Part shown: positions 7,911 to 17,375 of the stretch, one piece after another
How positions within the stretch are numbered: the stretch's first letter is position 1
Layout of the letters: the number at the start of each line of letters is the position of its first letter
From: Avichristensenella sp031550535
GTDB lineage: Bacteria; Bacillota; Clostridia; Christensenellales; Aristaeellaceae
Direction: 5' to 3'
DNA: 64,000 nt
NCBI GenBank assembly: GCA_031550535.1
Contig: JAVBOM010000038.1
Coordinates: 1-64,000, forward strand
The notes under the pieces: generated by a model
The model's database searches: none
What the model saw: only the letters and a program-made list of their open reading frames with translations
Told to the model about the DNA's origin: nothing
Program-made: the position numbers and the translations under genes

Positions 7911-9320
7911 ATGTACTTGCTCAATGCATTGTTCAACCATCTGTGGCTCACCGTTGCGCTGGACACGGTATACGTGCTCGCATGCAATTACTTCATCGCG
8001 TTTCACCTGCTAAAGCTGAACGTCAGCGACACCAAGCCGGTCCGGTGCGCCGCGTTCTCGGTGCTGATGACGGCAATTGTCATCCTTCCCAACTACTTTT
8101 TTCTGCTGTTTTGGACCGACGTTTTTCCGCCGGAGGCGGTCACGTTCGTGCGGTTCATGCTCAACTTCGTTCTGCTCTACCGAAACCCGGTCTGGATGGC
8201 CGCCTATCTCATTTTTACGCCCAGGCTGCTCGGCCTGTCCCGGCGGAGCGTGAAGGGCTCCGCCCTGCTGGTTTTCTGCCTGGCGCAACTGCTGGCGCTC
8301 ATCTCGGACACCAGCGCGTTTGTCTACGAGCTCCTCCGGAACGTCCTGCCGGGGTACTCCATCTTCATCTTGGTTCACCTGGTTTTGCTCGCAGCTCTGG
8401 CATTGGCGCACGTGGCGCTTGTCCGGTATATCGACAAAAACGCGCACCGGCTCAAAATGCTCTTTGAGGAAAGGGGCGGCAGAACCCTGTGCCCCGGCCT
8501 CCGGTATTTTCTGATCGCGTCGGCGCTATGGCTGCTGCTCTCCGGCTCGAAGTACATTCTGATCACCACGAACTTTCCATACCAGGCGCACTTTAACCCC
8601 ATCGCGATCACGCTTCTCGCCGTTATGATCACGCAGGTCTTTAAAGATAAGATGAAGGATGTCGAGCTAGATGATCTGGAACTGCACAACCGGGCGCTGT
8701 TTGCGGATCTGGAGGAATTCAGGGGGATCCGGCATGATTTCAGCAACATGCTCCAAATCTACGACGGGTATATCAAAACCAGGAACTTTGAGCGGCTGCA
8801 GGCGTTTCATGATGATTTTTTCAGCAGTTACATGCACGCGAACAACGACCTGGACATGCACCTGGTGTTCAAGGACGCGCCCGCGATCTACGGCCTGCTC
8901 CTGTCCACAAAAGGCCTTGCGGCGGACTTGAACGTGGACTTCTAGGCGAGGGAGGTGCAGGACCTGAAGCGCATCGACCTCCCTGATTTTGACCTGTGCC
9001 GTATCCTGAGCAACGTGTTTATCAACGCGATTGAAAGCGCGGCGCGGGCGGAGGCCCGGACCGTGCGCGTGACGGTACACCGGCGGCAGGCCGCTGAGGC
9101 GGTCGTGGCCATATCCAATTCCATCCCGGACCGCGTGGATATCAGCAAAATCTTCACGCCCGGCTTCAGCACAAAGCCGGGGCACTCCGGGCATGGGCTG
9201 TATCAGGTCAACAGAATTCTGGCGAAATACTATGGGTGTACCATCCGGCCAAACTGCGAGGGCCAGACGTTCACGATGTACCTGGACCTGCCGCTGCGGG
9301 TGATGAAGCAGGCCGAGTGA
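7911..9320 (+). pseudogene. AgrC-like GHKL sensor histidine kinase interrupted by an in-frame amber codon
   Basis: Residues 1-230 are a multi-helix membrane sensor. A cytoplasmic part follows with FRGIRHDFSNMLQIYDGY (His near residue 275), the H-box form of AgrC/ComD-type kinases. Codon 345 is TAG (8943-8945). The same frame then continues for 125 codons with the expected ATPase motifs: NVFINAIESAARA (N box) and PGHSGHGLYQVNRIL (G box). Without the stop it would be a complete 469-residue kinase. No response regulator lies next to it. Either a recent nonsense mutation, a sequencing error, or readthrough of the amber codon explains it. The neighbouring IS is also damaged, which favours decay. 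Confidence 0.75.
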
Positions 9321-9347
9321 GGCCGGCACGAGAGCGGCAGCCCGCAA

Positions 9348-9377
9348 GAGACAGGGATTTCTATCGAAAGTCCTTCC
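9348..9377 (-). repeat. Degenerate half copy of the two-hairpin repeat
   Basis: AGGGATTTCTATCGAAAGTCCTT resembles hairpin 2 of the dispersed repeat in reverse orientation, with broken pairing. Confidence 0.35.
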
Positions 9378-9485
9378 GTATTGTCGCGCTGGCCGCCTGG
9401 TATTGTCGTGCTCGCCCCTCGGTTGACCGCTCGCCCCGGTATTGTCGCACTGGCCGCCTTCGCGCCCAGTGCGACAATACCGGGG
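9378..9485. repeat. ATTGTCGCxCTG repeats ending in a 20-bp hairpin
   Basis: The motif GTATTGTCGCGCTGGCCGCC recurs three times in this stretch. The last copy forms a perfect inverted repeat: CCCCGGTATTGTCGCACTGG (9434-9453) against its complement (9466-9485). The same GCGACAATrCCGG motif is a module of the composite repeats at 37265-37340, 38170-38250 and 47660-47740. Confidence 0.6.
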
Positions 9486-9497
9486 TGAACCCGATTT

Positions 9498-10811
9498 CAT
9501 TTCCTTAGCGACACCAATCTGATAATATAGGAGCGGAGGTGGGAGCATGAACAAACCAGCGCAGATATTATCAGAAGTAGAGCGACTGAGCGAAAGCGAG
9601 GACTTTATCAAGCGCCACAAAACGCAAGAGAGAGCTTTCACCCGAAAGCGGAAGCTTAGGGCGCGAGATGTTATGCTGTTCGTACTGACGCTCCGGAGGA
9701 CAACCCAGCCGTTTGCAATGTCCCGCTATTTTGCAGAAACAAAGCAAACGCCAGCCGCGCCAGGGAGCATGACAAAGGCACGGACAAAGCTGTCGTGGAC
9801 GGCGTTTCGTGAGACGCTTCGCGTCTCGGTGGCAATGTCGTCCGCATCGCGCAGATTCCAAGGGTATCGGCTGATCGCCATCGACGGAATGCAGGGAGAC
9901 CTTCCGCGCACGGAGGAGGTGCTCGCGAAATATCCGCCGGAAGAAGGCGGGCGGATTCCGAAGTTCCACGCGGTCAGCGCCTACGACGTGTTGAACAAAA
10001 CCTTTCTGGACGCGGAATTTCTACCCTCGCCCTGCGATGAGCGCGAGGCGGCAATGACCTTGATCCGGTCGCTGCCGCTGGATGAGCGGGCCATCCTGAT
10101 CTTTGACCGAGGGTTTCCCTCCGTCCGATTGATGCAGTTGCTGGAGGAACTGCGAGTTCCCTACGTCATGCGGGTCAGCAAGAGCTTCCTCGCGGAGGTC
10201 AACCGCTTCACGGAATCGGACGCGACCGACGCGGTCATTGATATCCGCTACACCAGCAAGCGCGCGGCGATAACGCGAATCCAGTGCAGGAGCCCTTGGA
10301 ATGCCAACGTTCGTGCGGTGAGGATTCCTTTGCCCCATAACGGAGAGGACGAGATCCTGCTCACCCCCCTGCTGGATCTGTCAATCGATGATCTCGCGGA
10401 GATATACCGGCTGCGCTGGGGCATTGAGACCAGCCACAACTATTTGAAAAATGCCATCGTCGTGGAGGCGTTCATGGGCACACTCGAAAACTCGATCGAA
10501 CAGGAGTTCTATGCCGCACTGTTCGTGTACAACATTACAGGCCTGCTCTGCGCGGAAGCCGAGGATTTGGAGATAAAAAAACTCCAAATACAGGCAGGCA
10601 ATTAACCGTAAGGTGGCATTGGCGCTTACTGTTGATGCCCTCCTGAGCCTGTTTTCCTGCAAGCGGCCCGCACTCCCCGCACGCCTCCGTGAGGTCATCC
10701 GCAAGATTGCCTCACATACCAACCCCGTCAGGCCTGGACGGCATTTCTCCCGTCCTCGCTCTACCAACTCGCGGGCTTCTGCATGGCGGAGTGTCCGCGT
10801 TTAAGGAAATG
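9498..10811 (+). mobile_element. IS4-type insertion sequence (boundaries tentative)
   Basis: The transposase gene is flanked by short inverted ends: CATTTCCTTA at 9498-9507 and its complement TAAGGAAATG at 10802-10811. That gives an element of about 1.3 kb, the usual size for IS4-family elements. No clear target duplication was seen, so the exact ends are uncertain. Confidence 0.5.
9547..10804 (+). pseudogene. IS4-family DDE transposase, frameshifted near the C-terminus
   Basis: The main frame (352 codons, stop at 10605) has the DDE layout: AIDGMQGDLP, then LIFDRGFPS, and the YRLRWGIETSHNYLKNAI segment with the catalytic Glu (Y-x2-R-x3-E-x6-K). It ends in EDLEIKKLQIQAGN. The expected continuation KYRQAINRKVALALTVDALL lies in the +1 frame up to 10804. 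The switch falls at a run of seven A (10575-10581), so one base gained in the homopolymer, or slippage on it, explains the break. AGGAGCGGAGGTGGGAGC precedes the ATG. Confidence 0.8.
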
Positions 10812-11230
10812 ACAGTGATTGCGATCCCCCCTACGGAACCCCCCTGGGGCTACGAGGAGGATTCGGCCTGAAAACGTTGCGATGTTTTCCGGGCGGCCTC
10901 AGGTAAACGTACAGATTCCAGAGCCAGTCCTGCGGGACTGGCTCTGGAATCTGCGGCGCCCCGCCGTACACGCCGCCGGGGCTGATTGCAGTTGGAGGGG
11001 TTTGCGAACCCCTCCAAACCTCCCCTGGGCTTGGCGGCGGACTTCGTCGCCGTGACGGGGGAACGGGCCGTCGCCCTTCGAGCTCCCCGGGGTAGCCGTC
11101 TGCTTCACGGCGGATCGTGGCGAATGGGGTGCCCGTACCCGTAGGGACGCGCATCGCGCGTCCGCTTCGTCGCGCGCAAACCTTGCACCGCCTTGTCTGG
11201 CATGCGATACGCCGTCATGGCGCAACAACC
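10812..11230. repeat. Long composite intergenic repeat
   Basis: No gene is supported here. Modules shared with other gaps are GAGGATTCGGCCTGAAA...TTTTCCGGGC (10853-10893), CCTCAGGTAAACGTACAG leading into a 19-bp-stem hairpin (10912-10953), and GGAGGGGTTTGCGAACCCCTCC (about 10994-11015). Related copies occupy 37126-37440 and 47429-47880. Confidence 0.6.
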
Positions 11231-11232
11231 CC

Positions 11233-12345
11233 TCACCCCTCCGCCAGCATCCCCTCCACAATCTCGCACATCCGGTCATACTTGCGCTCGATATCCTCCA
11301 GCAGTCGCATCTGCGCCCGTGCGCGGACGAGGTTATGTTGGGGGTCTTTTACTTTGAAATAGAGATCACCGTCGATGTAGTCGGTCAGGAAGCGGATGAC
11401 CTGCTCGCAGGTGATGACCTTCGCGCCCAGCGGCAACAGGCGCAGCTCCCCGGGGGACAGAAAGCCGTTGACCTCGGACAAATACCCGCGCGCGAAGCGC
11501 GTGAACAGGTCCAGGTCGAGGGAGACCTTCGTAAGGTCCGGCTCATCCTCGGCGGCGGTGGAGGCCCCGAAGCGGATCGCGTCGCCGAAGTCATACAGCA
11601 CCGAACCGGGCATTACGGTGTCCAGGTCAATGACGCAGGTGGCGCGGCCCGTATCGTCGTCGATCATGACATTGTTGATCTTCGTGTCGTTGTGCGTCGC
11701 GCGCAGCGGCAGCTCGCCGGACGCGATGCGGCCCACGATCTCGTGCGTGACCTTGCGCCGGTCAAAAACGAAGTCGATCTCCTTCTCCAGGTCGCGGACA
11801 CGGCCCGCGCGGTCGGCATCGACGGAGGCGACGAACGCGTAAAACCGCTTGGGCGTGTTGTGGAAGTTGGGGATGGTCTCCGTCAGCGCCTCGGCCGGGA
11901 AATCGTGCAGGCGGCGCTGAAACTCGCCAAAGCCGCGCCCCGCCTCCAGGAACCGCTCCGGGCAGTCGACCCGGTCGTGCGCCGTCGCACCTTCGATGAA
12001 ATGGTACGCACGCCAAAATTCTTGATCCTTGTCCTCGTAGAGCACATGGCCGTCCAGCGTGGGGATCAACTCCAGCATGCGGCGCTTGGGATCGATGCCC
12101 TCGCTCACGTAGCATCCACGCAGGTGATCCAGCACGAGCGCCATGTTGCGCATAACCGCGCGCGGGTCCTTGAACACATAGCTGTTGATGTGCTGCAGCG
12201 CGTAGCGCATTTCCCGGCCACCCGCCCCACGGAACGTGAGGCGGAACGTATTGTGGATGTTGCCGGACTGCAACTCCTCCACGGACGCGAACGAACCCTC
12301 GAACTGGAAATTGGGCAGGACGTGCTTGAGGCGGTTGTAGAGCAT
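11233..12345 (-). CDS. APH-fold sugar kinase, N-acetylhexosamine 1-kinase-like
   Basis: The 370-residue protein has the aminoglycoside-phosphotransferase fold: the catalytic loop ATHNDTKINNVMID (HND at 218-220) and the metal-binding CVIDLDTVMPG (about 237-247). The overall layout, including the SGNIHNTF nucleotide loop near residue 27 and VMPGSVLYDFGDAIR, resembles NahK, which phosphorylates GlcNAc/GalNAc at C1 in host-glycan use. No galacto-N-biose phosphorylase is adjacent, so substrate is inferred. AAAGGAGG precedes the ATG. Confidence 0.75.
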   Translation of the reverse strand: MLYNRLKHVLPNFQFEGSFASVEELQSGNIHNTFRLTFRGAGGREMRYALQHINSYVFKDPRAVMRNMALVLDHLRGCYVSEGIDPKRRMLELIPTLDGHVLYEDKDQEFWRAYHFIEGATAHDRVDCPERFLEAGRGFGEFQRRLHDFPAEALTETIPNFHNTPKRFYAFVASVDADRAGRVRDLEKEIDFVFDRRKVTHEIVGRIASGELPLRATHNDTKINNVMIDDDTGRATCVIDLDTVMPGSVLYDFGDAIRFGASTAAEDEPDLTKVSLDLDLFTRFARGYLSEVNGFLSPGELRLLPLGAKVITCEQVIRFLTDYIDGDLYFKVKDPQHNLVRARAQMRLLEDIERKYDRMCEIVEGMLAEG

Positions 12346-12430
12346 GGGCAGCCTCCTTTGTCATTGCGCGCGTCTGGCGCGGCGCGTGAGTTGATGGGGC
12401 GGTTTCTTCAGTTATATTTACTATCGTTTT

Positions 12431-12460
12431 ACCATAATCCGAGGGAATAGGCAATCACAA
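12431..12460 (-). promoter_or_regulatory. Putative promoter of the sugar-kinase gene
   Basis: On the minus strand TTGTGA (12455-12460) and TATGGT (12431-12436) are 18 bp apart. Confidence 0.45.
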
Positions 12461-12488
12461 AAGATGTTTTGGAAAGCCGCGCGTCCCC

Positions 12489-12517
12489 TTGCGCGCCTGT
12501 GCGACTTGCGCTACAAT
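12489..12517 (+). promoter_or_regulatory. Promoter of the 12568 membrane-protein gene
   Basis: TTGCGC (12489-12494), 17-bp spacer, TACAAT (12512-12517). Confidence 0.65.
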
Positions 12518-12567
12518 GGCCATGTATACACGTGGCTGATTGTGGGAAGAAAGAGGGGGGTGGGCCC

Positions 12568-13569
12568 ATGCGCTCGCTTCGGCTTGGGGAAAGCGCGCGT
12601 GACGCGCGCCGTACCCTCTCTGCGGGATGGCGGCTGATCGGACGAAACATCGCGGCGTCGCTCGAATTGGGCAGCATGCTGTCCCTCCTGCCTGCGCTGC
12701 TGACCGCGCTGCTCGTCGTCCTGTCCATGGCCCCGCTGCTTGATCTCTGGGCTGCCTGGGCGGAGGGTCTGTTCGCGGGCGCGTCCGGGGGTACCACCCT
12801 GTACGCGATGCTCGCCGTGACACGGCAGCGGACGGCGCTGCTCAGCCTGCCCGTCACGCTGCTGAACCTTGCGGGCTCGCTGTTGCTGAAGCCCCTGCTG
12901 CTGTCCGCGCTGGCGCTGCTGTACAACGGCCGGGTGGCCGCGCTCGGCGTGCATCCCTCCGTCGCCGCGTTGCGCATGGTGTGGCGCAACGCGAAGAACC
13001 TGGTGCTGGTGGCGCTGACGTGCATGCTGGCGGAGTGGTTCGTGCAGATTCTGCCGTCCATGGTGTCGGGCCTGCTGTCCGCCGTGGCGGGGCTGCTGTC
13101 GTTCATCCCGGTTCTGGGCACGGTGGCCGTGTGGCTGGCCGCCATCCTATCCGAAATCATTCCACTGCTGACGGATGTCGCGCTCACGGTCGTGTTCAGC
13201 TACGTGTGGATCGCGGCGTCGTGCGAGGGCGTGTCCGGGTTCGGCGCGCTGGTGCGCTCCTGGCAGATCACGAGGAACGCCATGCGCGAGACCGTCGCCG
13301 CGCTGTTTGGCCTGGCGCTGCTGCGCTGGGCGGCCGTGATCGTGCTGGGCGCGCTGTGGCTGTTCGCCGGCCGGCCGGCGGGTGTGCCGCTGACCGCGCT
13401 GATCTACGCGGTGTACGCCATCGGCGCGGTATTCACGGTGATGCTCGGCGCGGTGACGAGCGCGCTGTACCTGAGACGGCCGGTGAGCCGAGGGCCCTCC
13501 TACGGCCAGTTTCATACCGGCGGTCCGGACATTGGCCGGATGAAGCGGGCCAATGTGGACGACGAGTAA
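12568..13569 (+). CDS. Polytopic membrane protein of unknown function
   Basis: The product has 333 residues, rich in Leu/Ala/Val, with about six membrane segments in three groups and a short hydrophilic C-terminus ending in GRMKRANVDDE. I do not recognise the family. The ATG at 12568 has GAGGGGGGTG ahead of it; the longer frame from 12469 begins upstream of the predicted transcription start and is discounted. A copy of the dispersed repeat follows its stop. Confidence 0.7.
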   Translation: MRSLRLGESARDARRTLSAGWRLIGRNIAASLELGSMLSLLPALLTALLVVLSMAPLLDLWAAWAEGLFAGASGGTTLYAMLAVTRQRTALLSLPVTLLNLAGSLLLKPLLLSALALLYNGRVAALGVHPSVAALRMVWRNAKNLVLVALTCMLAEWFVQILPSMVSGLLSAVAGLLSFIPVLGTVAVWLAAILSEIIPLLTDVALTVVFSYVWIAASCEGVSGFGALVRSWQITRNAMRETVAALFGLALLRWAAVIVLGALWLFAGRPAGVPLTALIYAVYAIGAVFTVMLGAVTSALYLRRPVSRGPSYGQFHTGGPDIGRMKRANVDDE

Positions 13570-13578
13570 TACCATGAC

Positions 13579-13635
13579 GGCGGCGCTGATTGGAACAATC
13601 GGGCGCCATAAGGGATTTCGCAAGAAATCCCCGCC
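13579..13635 (+). repeat. Two-hairpin repeat (type A)
   Basis: GGCGGCGCTGATTG-GAA-CAATCGGGCGCCATAAGGGATTTC-GCAA-GAAATCCC. The first stem is GATTG/CAATC, a compensated change from the common GATT/AATC form. Confidence 0.85.
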
Positions 13636-13832
13636 GCTTCTGTTTACATCTTGCCGAAATCTAGCGGATCTTTCCGCCTCTGGCTGTGCCTTCCCCGCTC
13701 CGCGTAGCGCTGCTGCGCCTCGCTTCGGCGGCTTTGGCGCGACGAAAATCTCCCGCAATCTTTCTGGCAACCTGTAAAAAAATTGGTATGGCAACAAACG
13801 ACAAAGTAGAAAGCATAGGGGACGCGTTTCTT

Positions 13833-15308
13833 ATGAACAGAAAGCGCCGCTTCAAGTTCCGCAGGCCGCATATCCAGCTCTATGATACGACGGGGCTGTC
13901 CGCGGAGGTACACAAGAGCCTGAACACCGCCATCCTCGCGGTGACGTTCAGCATGGTGTTTACCAATATCACGACCGGCGCCGCGTGGACGGGGTTTCAG
14001 CGTCTGCTGGGCGCGGATTCGCTGACGCTGGGCATCATTTCCGCCATCCCCGTGGCGGCGTCCACCATGCAAATCTTCGCGTCGTATATATTGGAAAAGC
14101 TGCGCGCCCGGCGGACGCTGCTGCTCGTATTCGGCTTGCTCAGCCGCGCGTGCTGGATTCTCATCGGCCTCATTCCGTACCTCATCCCCATGGAGAAGGA
14201 AAGTCTGCGCCTGGTCGCGCTGATGGTGCTGCTGGGGGTATCGGCGGCGGGCGCATCGTTCCTGAACGTGACGTTCTACTCGCTCATGGGCGATCTGGTG
14301 CCGATGCGCATCCGGGGGCGCTACTTCTCCGCGCGGCAGGCCGTGTCGCTGCTGGCCGGCATCCTGACGGGGCTGTTCGTGAGCTGGCTGATGGACGCGG
14401 TGAGTGGGTTCATCGGCTACACGATCGTGCTGGTCATCGCGGGTTGTTTTGGCTGCGTGGACATCTGCTGCTTTTTCAAGGTGCACTTTCCCCCCATGCA
14501 AAAGCCCGAGGGGCGCGGCGAGAGCTTTGGCGTGATGCTTAAATCCGTGCTTCGCGACAAGGGCTACATGAAGATCGTGGGGTACTTCACGCTGTGGTTC
14601 TTCGCGGTGAACATCTCCGCGCCGTTCACGAACGTGTACTTTCTGGAGCAGGTGCGCATGACCTTCACGGAGATCACCGTGCTCAACCAGATCATCCCCA
14701 ACATCACCACCGTGCTGATCATCGGCTGGTGGGGGCGGCAGATGGACCGCTACGGCAACCAGCCGATTGTGCAGCTCGCGGGGCTGTACTGCATGCTGCT
14801 GCCGCTGACGTATATCTTCACCGGCCCGCGCTCGTTCCTCATGCTGCCGTTCGCGCACGCGCTGAGCGGCATGGCGTGGCCAGCCAGCGACCTGGGCCAG
14901 CAGAATATGTACCTGGCCAAAGCGCCCAGCCATAACCGGTCGATGTATGTCGCCGTGTTCTTCGCCAGCACGCAGCTCCTGGGCACCGCGCTGTCCAACT
15001 ATGTCGGCGGCGTGCTGATGAGCGGCCCGCTGTGGAACCTGGAGGCGCTGGGGTGGAGCGTGGCGGGATTCAAGCTGACCCGCTATTCGTTCATATTCAT
15101 CCTGTCCGGCGTGCTGCGCATCGGCTGCGTGCTCGGACTGCTGCCGCACCTGCGCGACGCGACAGACACGCCCGCGCCCGAGGTGGCGCGCGCGATTTTC
15201 CGCCAGAACGCCAACCGGATCCGTGCGCTGCTGGTGAGTATCAGGATCAAGCGTTTGCGGAAACAATACCGGAAAGAAAACCCCCATGAGGAAGAGAACG
15301 AGGGTTGA
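13833..15308 (+). CDS. Major facilitator superfamily transporter
   Basis: The product (491 residues from this start) has about twelve membrane helices and a basic, Arg/Lys-rich tail. MGDLVPMRIRGRYFSARQA in the loop after helix 4 is the MFS-type GxLxDrxGRR-like loop found in a subgroup of Firmicute MFS proteins. Two starts are possible: ATG at 13833 with a weak AGGGGAC upstream, or ATG at 13788 without a ribosome site. Substrate unknown. Confidence 0.75.
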   Translation: MNRKRRFKFRRPHIQLYDTTGLSAEVHKSLNTAILAVTFSMVFTNITTGAAWTGFQRLLGADSLTLGIISAIPVAASTMQIFASYILEKLRARRTLLLVFGLLSRACWILIGLIPYLIPMEKESLRLVALMVLLGVSAAGASFLNVTFYSLMGDLVPMRIRGRYFSARQAVSLLAGILTGLFVSWLMDAVSGFIGYTIVLVIAGCFGCVDICCFFKVHFPPMQKPEGRGESFGVMLKSVLRDKGYMKIVGYFTLWFFAVNISAPFTNVYFLEQVRMTFTEITVLNQIIPNITTVLIIGWWGRQMDRYGNQPIVQLAGLYCMLLPLTYIFTGPRSFLMLPFAHALSGMAWPASDLGQQNMYLAKAPSHNRSMYVAVFFASTQLLGTALSNYVGGVLMSGPLWNLEALGWSVAGFKLTRYSFIFILSGVLRIGCVLGLLPHLRDATDTPAPEVARAIFRQNANRIRALLVSIRIKRLRKQYRKENPHEEENEG

Positions 15309-15328
15309 GCACGGCTTGCCCACCGTAG

Positions 15329-15388
15329 GCGGCGGCGCTGATTCGGAGAATCGGGCGCCATCAAGGGATTTCGCCAGAAATCCCTGTC
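15329..15388 (+). repeat. Two-hairpin repeat (type A)
   Basis: GGCGGCGCTGATTC-GGA-GAATCGGGCGCCATCAAGGGATTTC-GCCA-GAAATCCC, located between the MFS gene and pepF. Confidence 0.85.
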
Positions 15389-15467
15389 TCTCCAAGGCCG
15401 GGTGGGCCGATCCGCGCCACCTGCGGGTAAACTGAGCGCGCGGCCGCGCAAAACAAGGAGGAACAGC

Positions 15468-17324
15468 ATGAGCGACAAGATTCGGGCACGCAAGGACATT
15501 GACGCAAGCGCCAAGTGGCGGCTGACGGACATCTACCCCACGGAAGCGGCGTGGGAGGCGGACTTTGCCGCCGCCAAGGACGCCGTGGGCGGCATCGCCG
15601 AGGTGCAAAAGGCGCTCGCATCCACGGCGGACAGCATTCTGATGGCGCTCGGGGCGGTATCCGCGCTCGGGCGGCGGGTGGAGAAGCTGTACAGCTACGC
15701 CAGGATGCGCCGGGATGAGGATAGCCGCGAATCCGGCCCCCAGGCGATGACGGACCGCATTTCTTCGCTGGCCGTGCGCGCGGAGGCCGCCGGCGCGTTC
15801 CTGCGCCCCGCGTTGCTCGCCATGCCGGAGACGCTGCTCACCGCCTGCGCGAAGGATCCCGCCTTCGCGGAATATGACCGCGTGCTCCACGATGTGCTGC
15901 GCAACCGGCCGCACACGCTGCCCGCGGAGCAGGAGGCGCTGCTGGCGGAGGCCGGGGAACTGGGCGGCGCGCCCGGGACGATCTACTCGATGTTCACGGA
16001 GGCGGACCTGACATTCCCCGCCATCAAGGGCGAGAACGGCAAAAAGACACCCGTCAGCGACGCGCGCCTGCTGACGCTGCTGGGGAGCCGCGACGGGCGC
16101 GTGCGCAAGGACGCGTATGAGACGGTGATGACCACATACGGCAAGTATGGCAACGCGATCGCGGCGACCTACGCGGCGAGCGTGAAGGCGGACGTGTTCG
16201 AGGCCAGGGCGCGGAAGTTCCCGTCGGCCATCGAGGCGACGCTGTTCGGCAACGAAATTCCGGTCGCGGTATACGACGCGCTGCTGACGGCGATTGACGA
16301 GCGGCTGCCCGCGCTGAACCGCTATCAGGCGACCAAGCAGAAGGCGCTGGGGCTGGACATGCTGCACCTGTGGGATCTGTACGTGGACACGGCGAAGGAT
16401 TTCGAGATGAAGCTGTCGTATGACGAGGCGTACGAGCTGGTGCTGACGGCGCTCGCGCCGCTCGGCGGGGCGTATGTGGACGTGCTGCGGCAGGCGAAGG
16501 GCGCGGGCTGGGTGGATGTGTACGAGAACGCGGGCAAGCACCACGGCGCGTATTCCTGGGGCTGCTACGACGCGCACCCGTACGTGCTGATGAACTTTGA
16601 GGGCACGCTGGACAGCGCGTCCACGCTGGCGCACGAGTTGGGGCACGCCATGCACTCGTATCTGTCCAATGCCGCGCAGCCTTACGCCAAGGCGGACTAC
16701 ACGCTCTTCGCGGCGGAGGTGGCGTCCACGGTGAACGAGATTCTGCTGAGCTGCTACCTGCTGGCGAAGCATACGAACAATGACAGCGGCACGGAACCGA
16801 AGATTCCGGGCCATGAAAAGGATTCCGCGAGGAATCCTGACCGCTTGGCGCGGCAGTCCCTGCTCGGCACGCTGCTGGAGCACTTCCGCACGACCGTGTT
16901 CCGCCAGACGCTGTTCGCCACGTTCGAAAAGGAAACGCACGCCATGCAGGAGCGGGGCGAGGCGCTGACCAAGGACGCGCTTTCCGCGCTGTACTACGGC
17001 ATCAACGAGAAGTTCTACGGCCAGGGCTGTGCCATCGACGACGCCGTACGGTACGAGTGGATGCGCATCCCGCACTTCTATCGCGCGTTTTACGTGTACC
17101 AGTACGCGACGGGCTTTTCCGCCGCCGTGTGCATCGCGCGGCGCATCTTGAAGGAGGGCCAAAAGGCCGTGGACGGATACATGAAGTTCCTGTCCGCCGG
17201 CGGATCGCTGCCGCCGCTGGACGCGCTGCGCCTGGCCGGGGTGGACATGGCGACGCCGGGGCCGGTGCGCGAGGCGCTGGAGTGGTTTGAGGAGATACTC
17301 CGGGAGTTTGAAGGGGTTTGCTGA
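15468..17324 (+). CDS. pepF: Oligoendopeptidase F (M3 family)
   Basis: This cytoplasmic zinc peptidase degrades short peptides. The HELGH zinc motif is at residues 389-393 within LAHELGHAMHSY, the M3 signature, and DDAVRYEWMRIPHFYRAFYVYQYATG near the C-terminus is the conserved substrate-contact region. AAGGAGGAACAGC precedes the ATG at 15468. The protein has 618 residues, slightly longer than usual, because residues about 440-458 (GTEPKIPGHEKDSARNPD) are encoded by a full type B copy of the dispersed repeat, in frame, in the helix between the active-site region and LARQSLLGTLLEHFR. The insertion does not disturb the catalytic motifs, so the enzyme may be active. Confidence 0.92.
   Translation: MSDKIRARKDIDASAKWRLTDIYPTEAAWEADFAAAKDAVGGIAEVQKALASTADSILMALGAVSALGRRVEKLYSYARMRRDEDSRESGPQAMTDRISSLAVRAEAAGAFLRPALLAMPETLLTACAKDPAFAEYDRVLHDVLRNRPHTLPAEQEALLAEAGELGGAPGTIYSMFTEADLTFPAIKGENGKKTPVSDARLLTLLGSRDGRVRKDAYETVMTTYGKYGNAIAATYAASVKADVFEARARKFPSAIEATLFGNEIPVAVYDALLTAIDERLPALNRYQATKQKALGLDMLHLWDLYVDTAKDFEMKLSYDEAYELVLTALAPLGGAYVDVLRQAKGAGWVDVYENAGKHHGAYSWGCYDAHPYVLMNFEGTLDSASTLAHELGHAMHSYLSNAAQPYAKADYTLFAAEVASTVNEILLSCYLLAKHTNNDSGTEPKIPGHEKDSARNPDRLARQSLLGTLLEHFRTTVFRQTLFATFEKETHAMQERGEALTKDALSALYYGINEKFYGQGCAIDDAVRYEWMRIPHFYRAFYVYQYATGFSAAVCIARRILKEGQKAVDGYMKFLSAGGSLPPLDALRLAGVDMATPGPVREALEWFEEILREFEGVC
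16787..16842 (+). repeat. Two-hairpin repeat (type B) inside pepF
   Basis: CGGCACGGAACCGAAGATTC then CGGGCCATGAAAAGGATTCC-GCGA-GGAATCCTGACC. It matches the type B copies at 33467-33521 and 52882-52935. It is read in frame, with the same DSARNP reading as the copy in the PHP-domain gene. Confidence 0.85.
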
Positions 17325-17331
17325 TACGAAA

Positions 17332-17362
17332 AGGGGCTGTCGCGTTGCTTGCGGCAGCCCCT
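17332..17362. terminator. Terminator between pepF and the convergent gene
   Basis: AGGGGCTGTCGC pairs with GCGGCAGCCCCT around a short loop; the T-tract is short (CTCTTC). Confidence 0.5.
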
Positions 17363-17375
17363 CTTCGGTGGCAGT

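Noticed and set aside
9434..9485. Left terminal inverted repeat of the IS element
   Set aside because: The 20-bp hairpin has no counterpart at the right side of the transposase gene and its core occurs in other gaps without a transposase, so it is treated as a repeat module.
13644..17162. Very long minus-strand open frame (1172 codons) across the MFS gene and pepF
   Set aside because: It is the complement of two well-supported genes. High GC content produces long antisense frames here, and its translation is Arg/His-rich with no family motifs.
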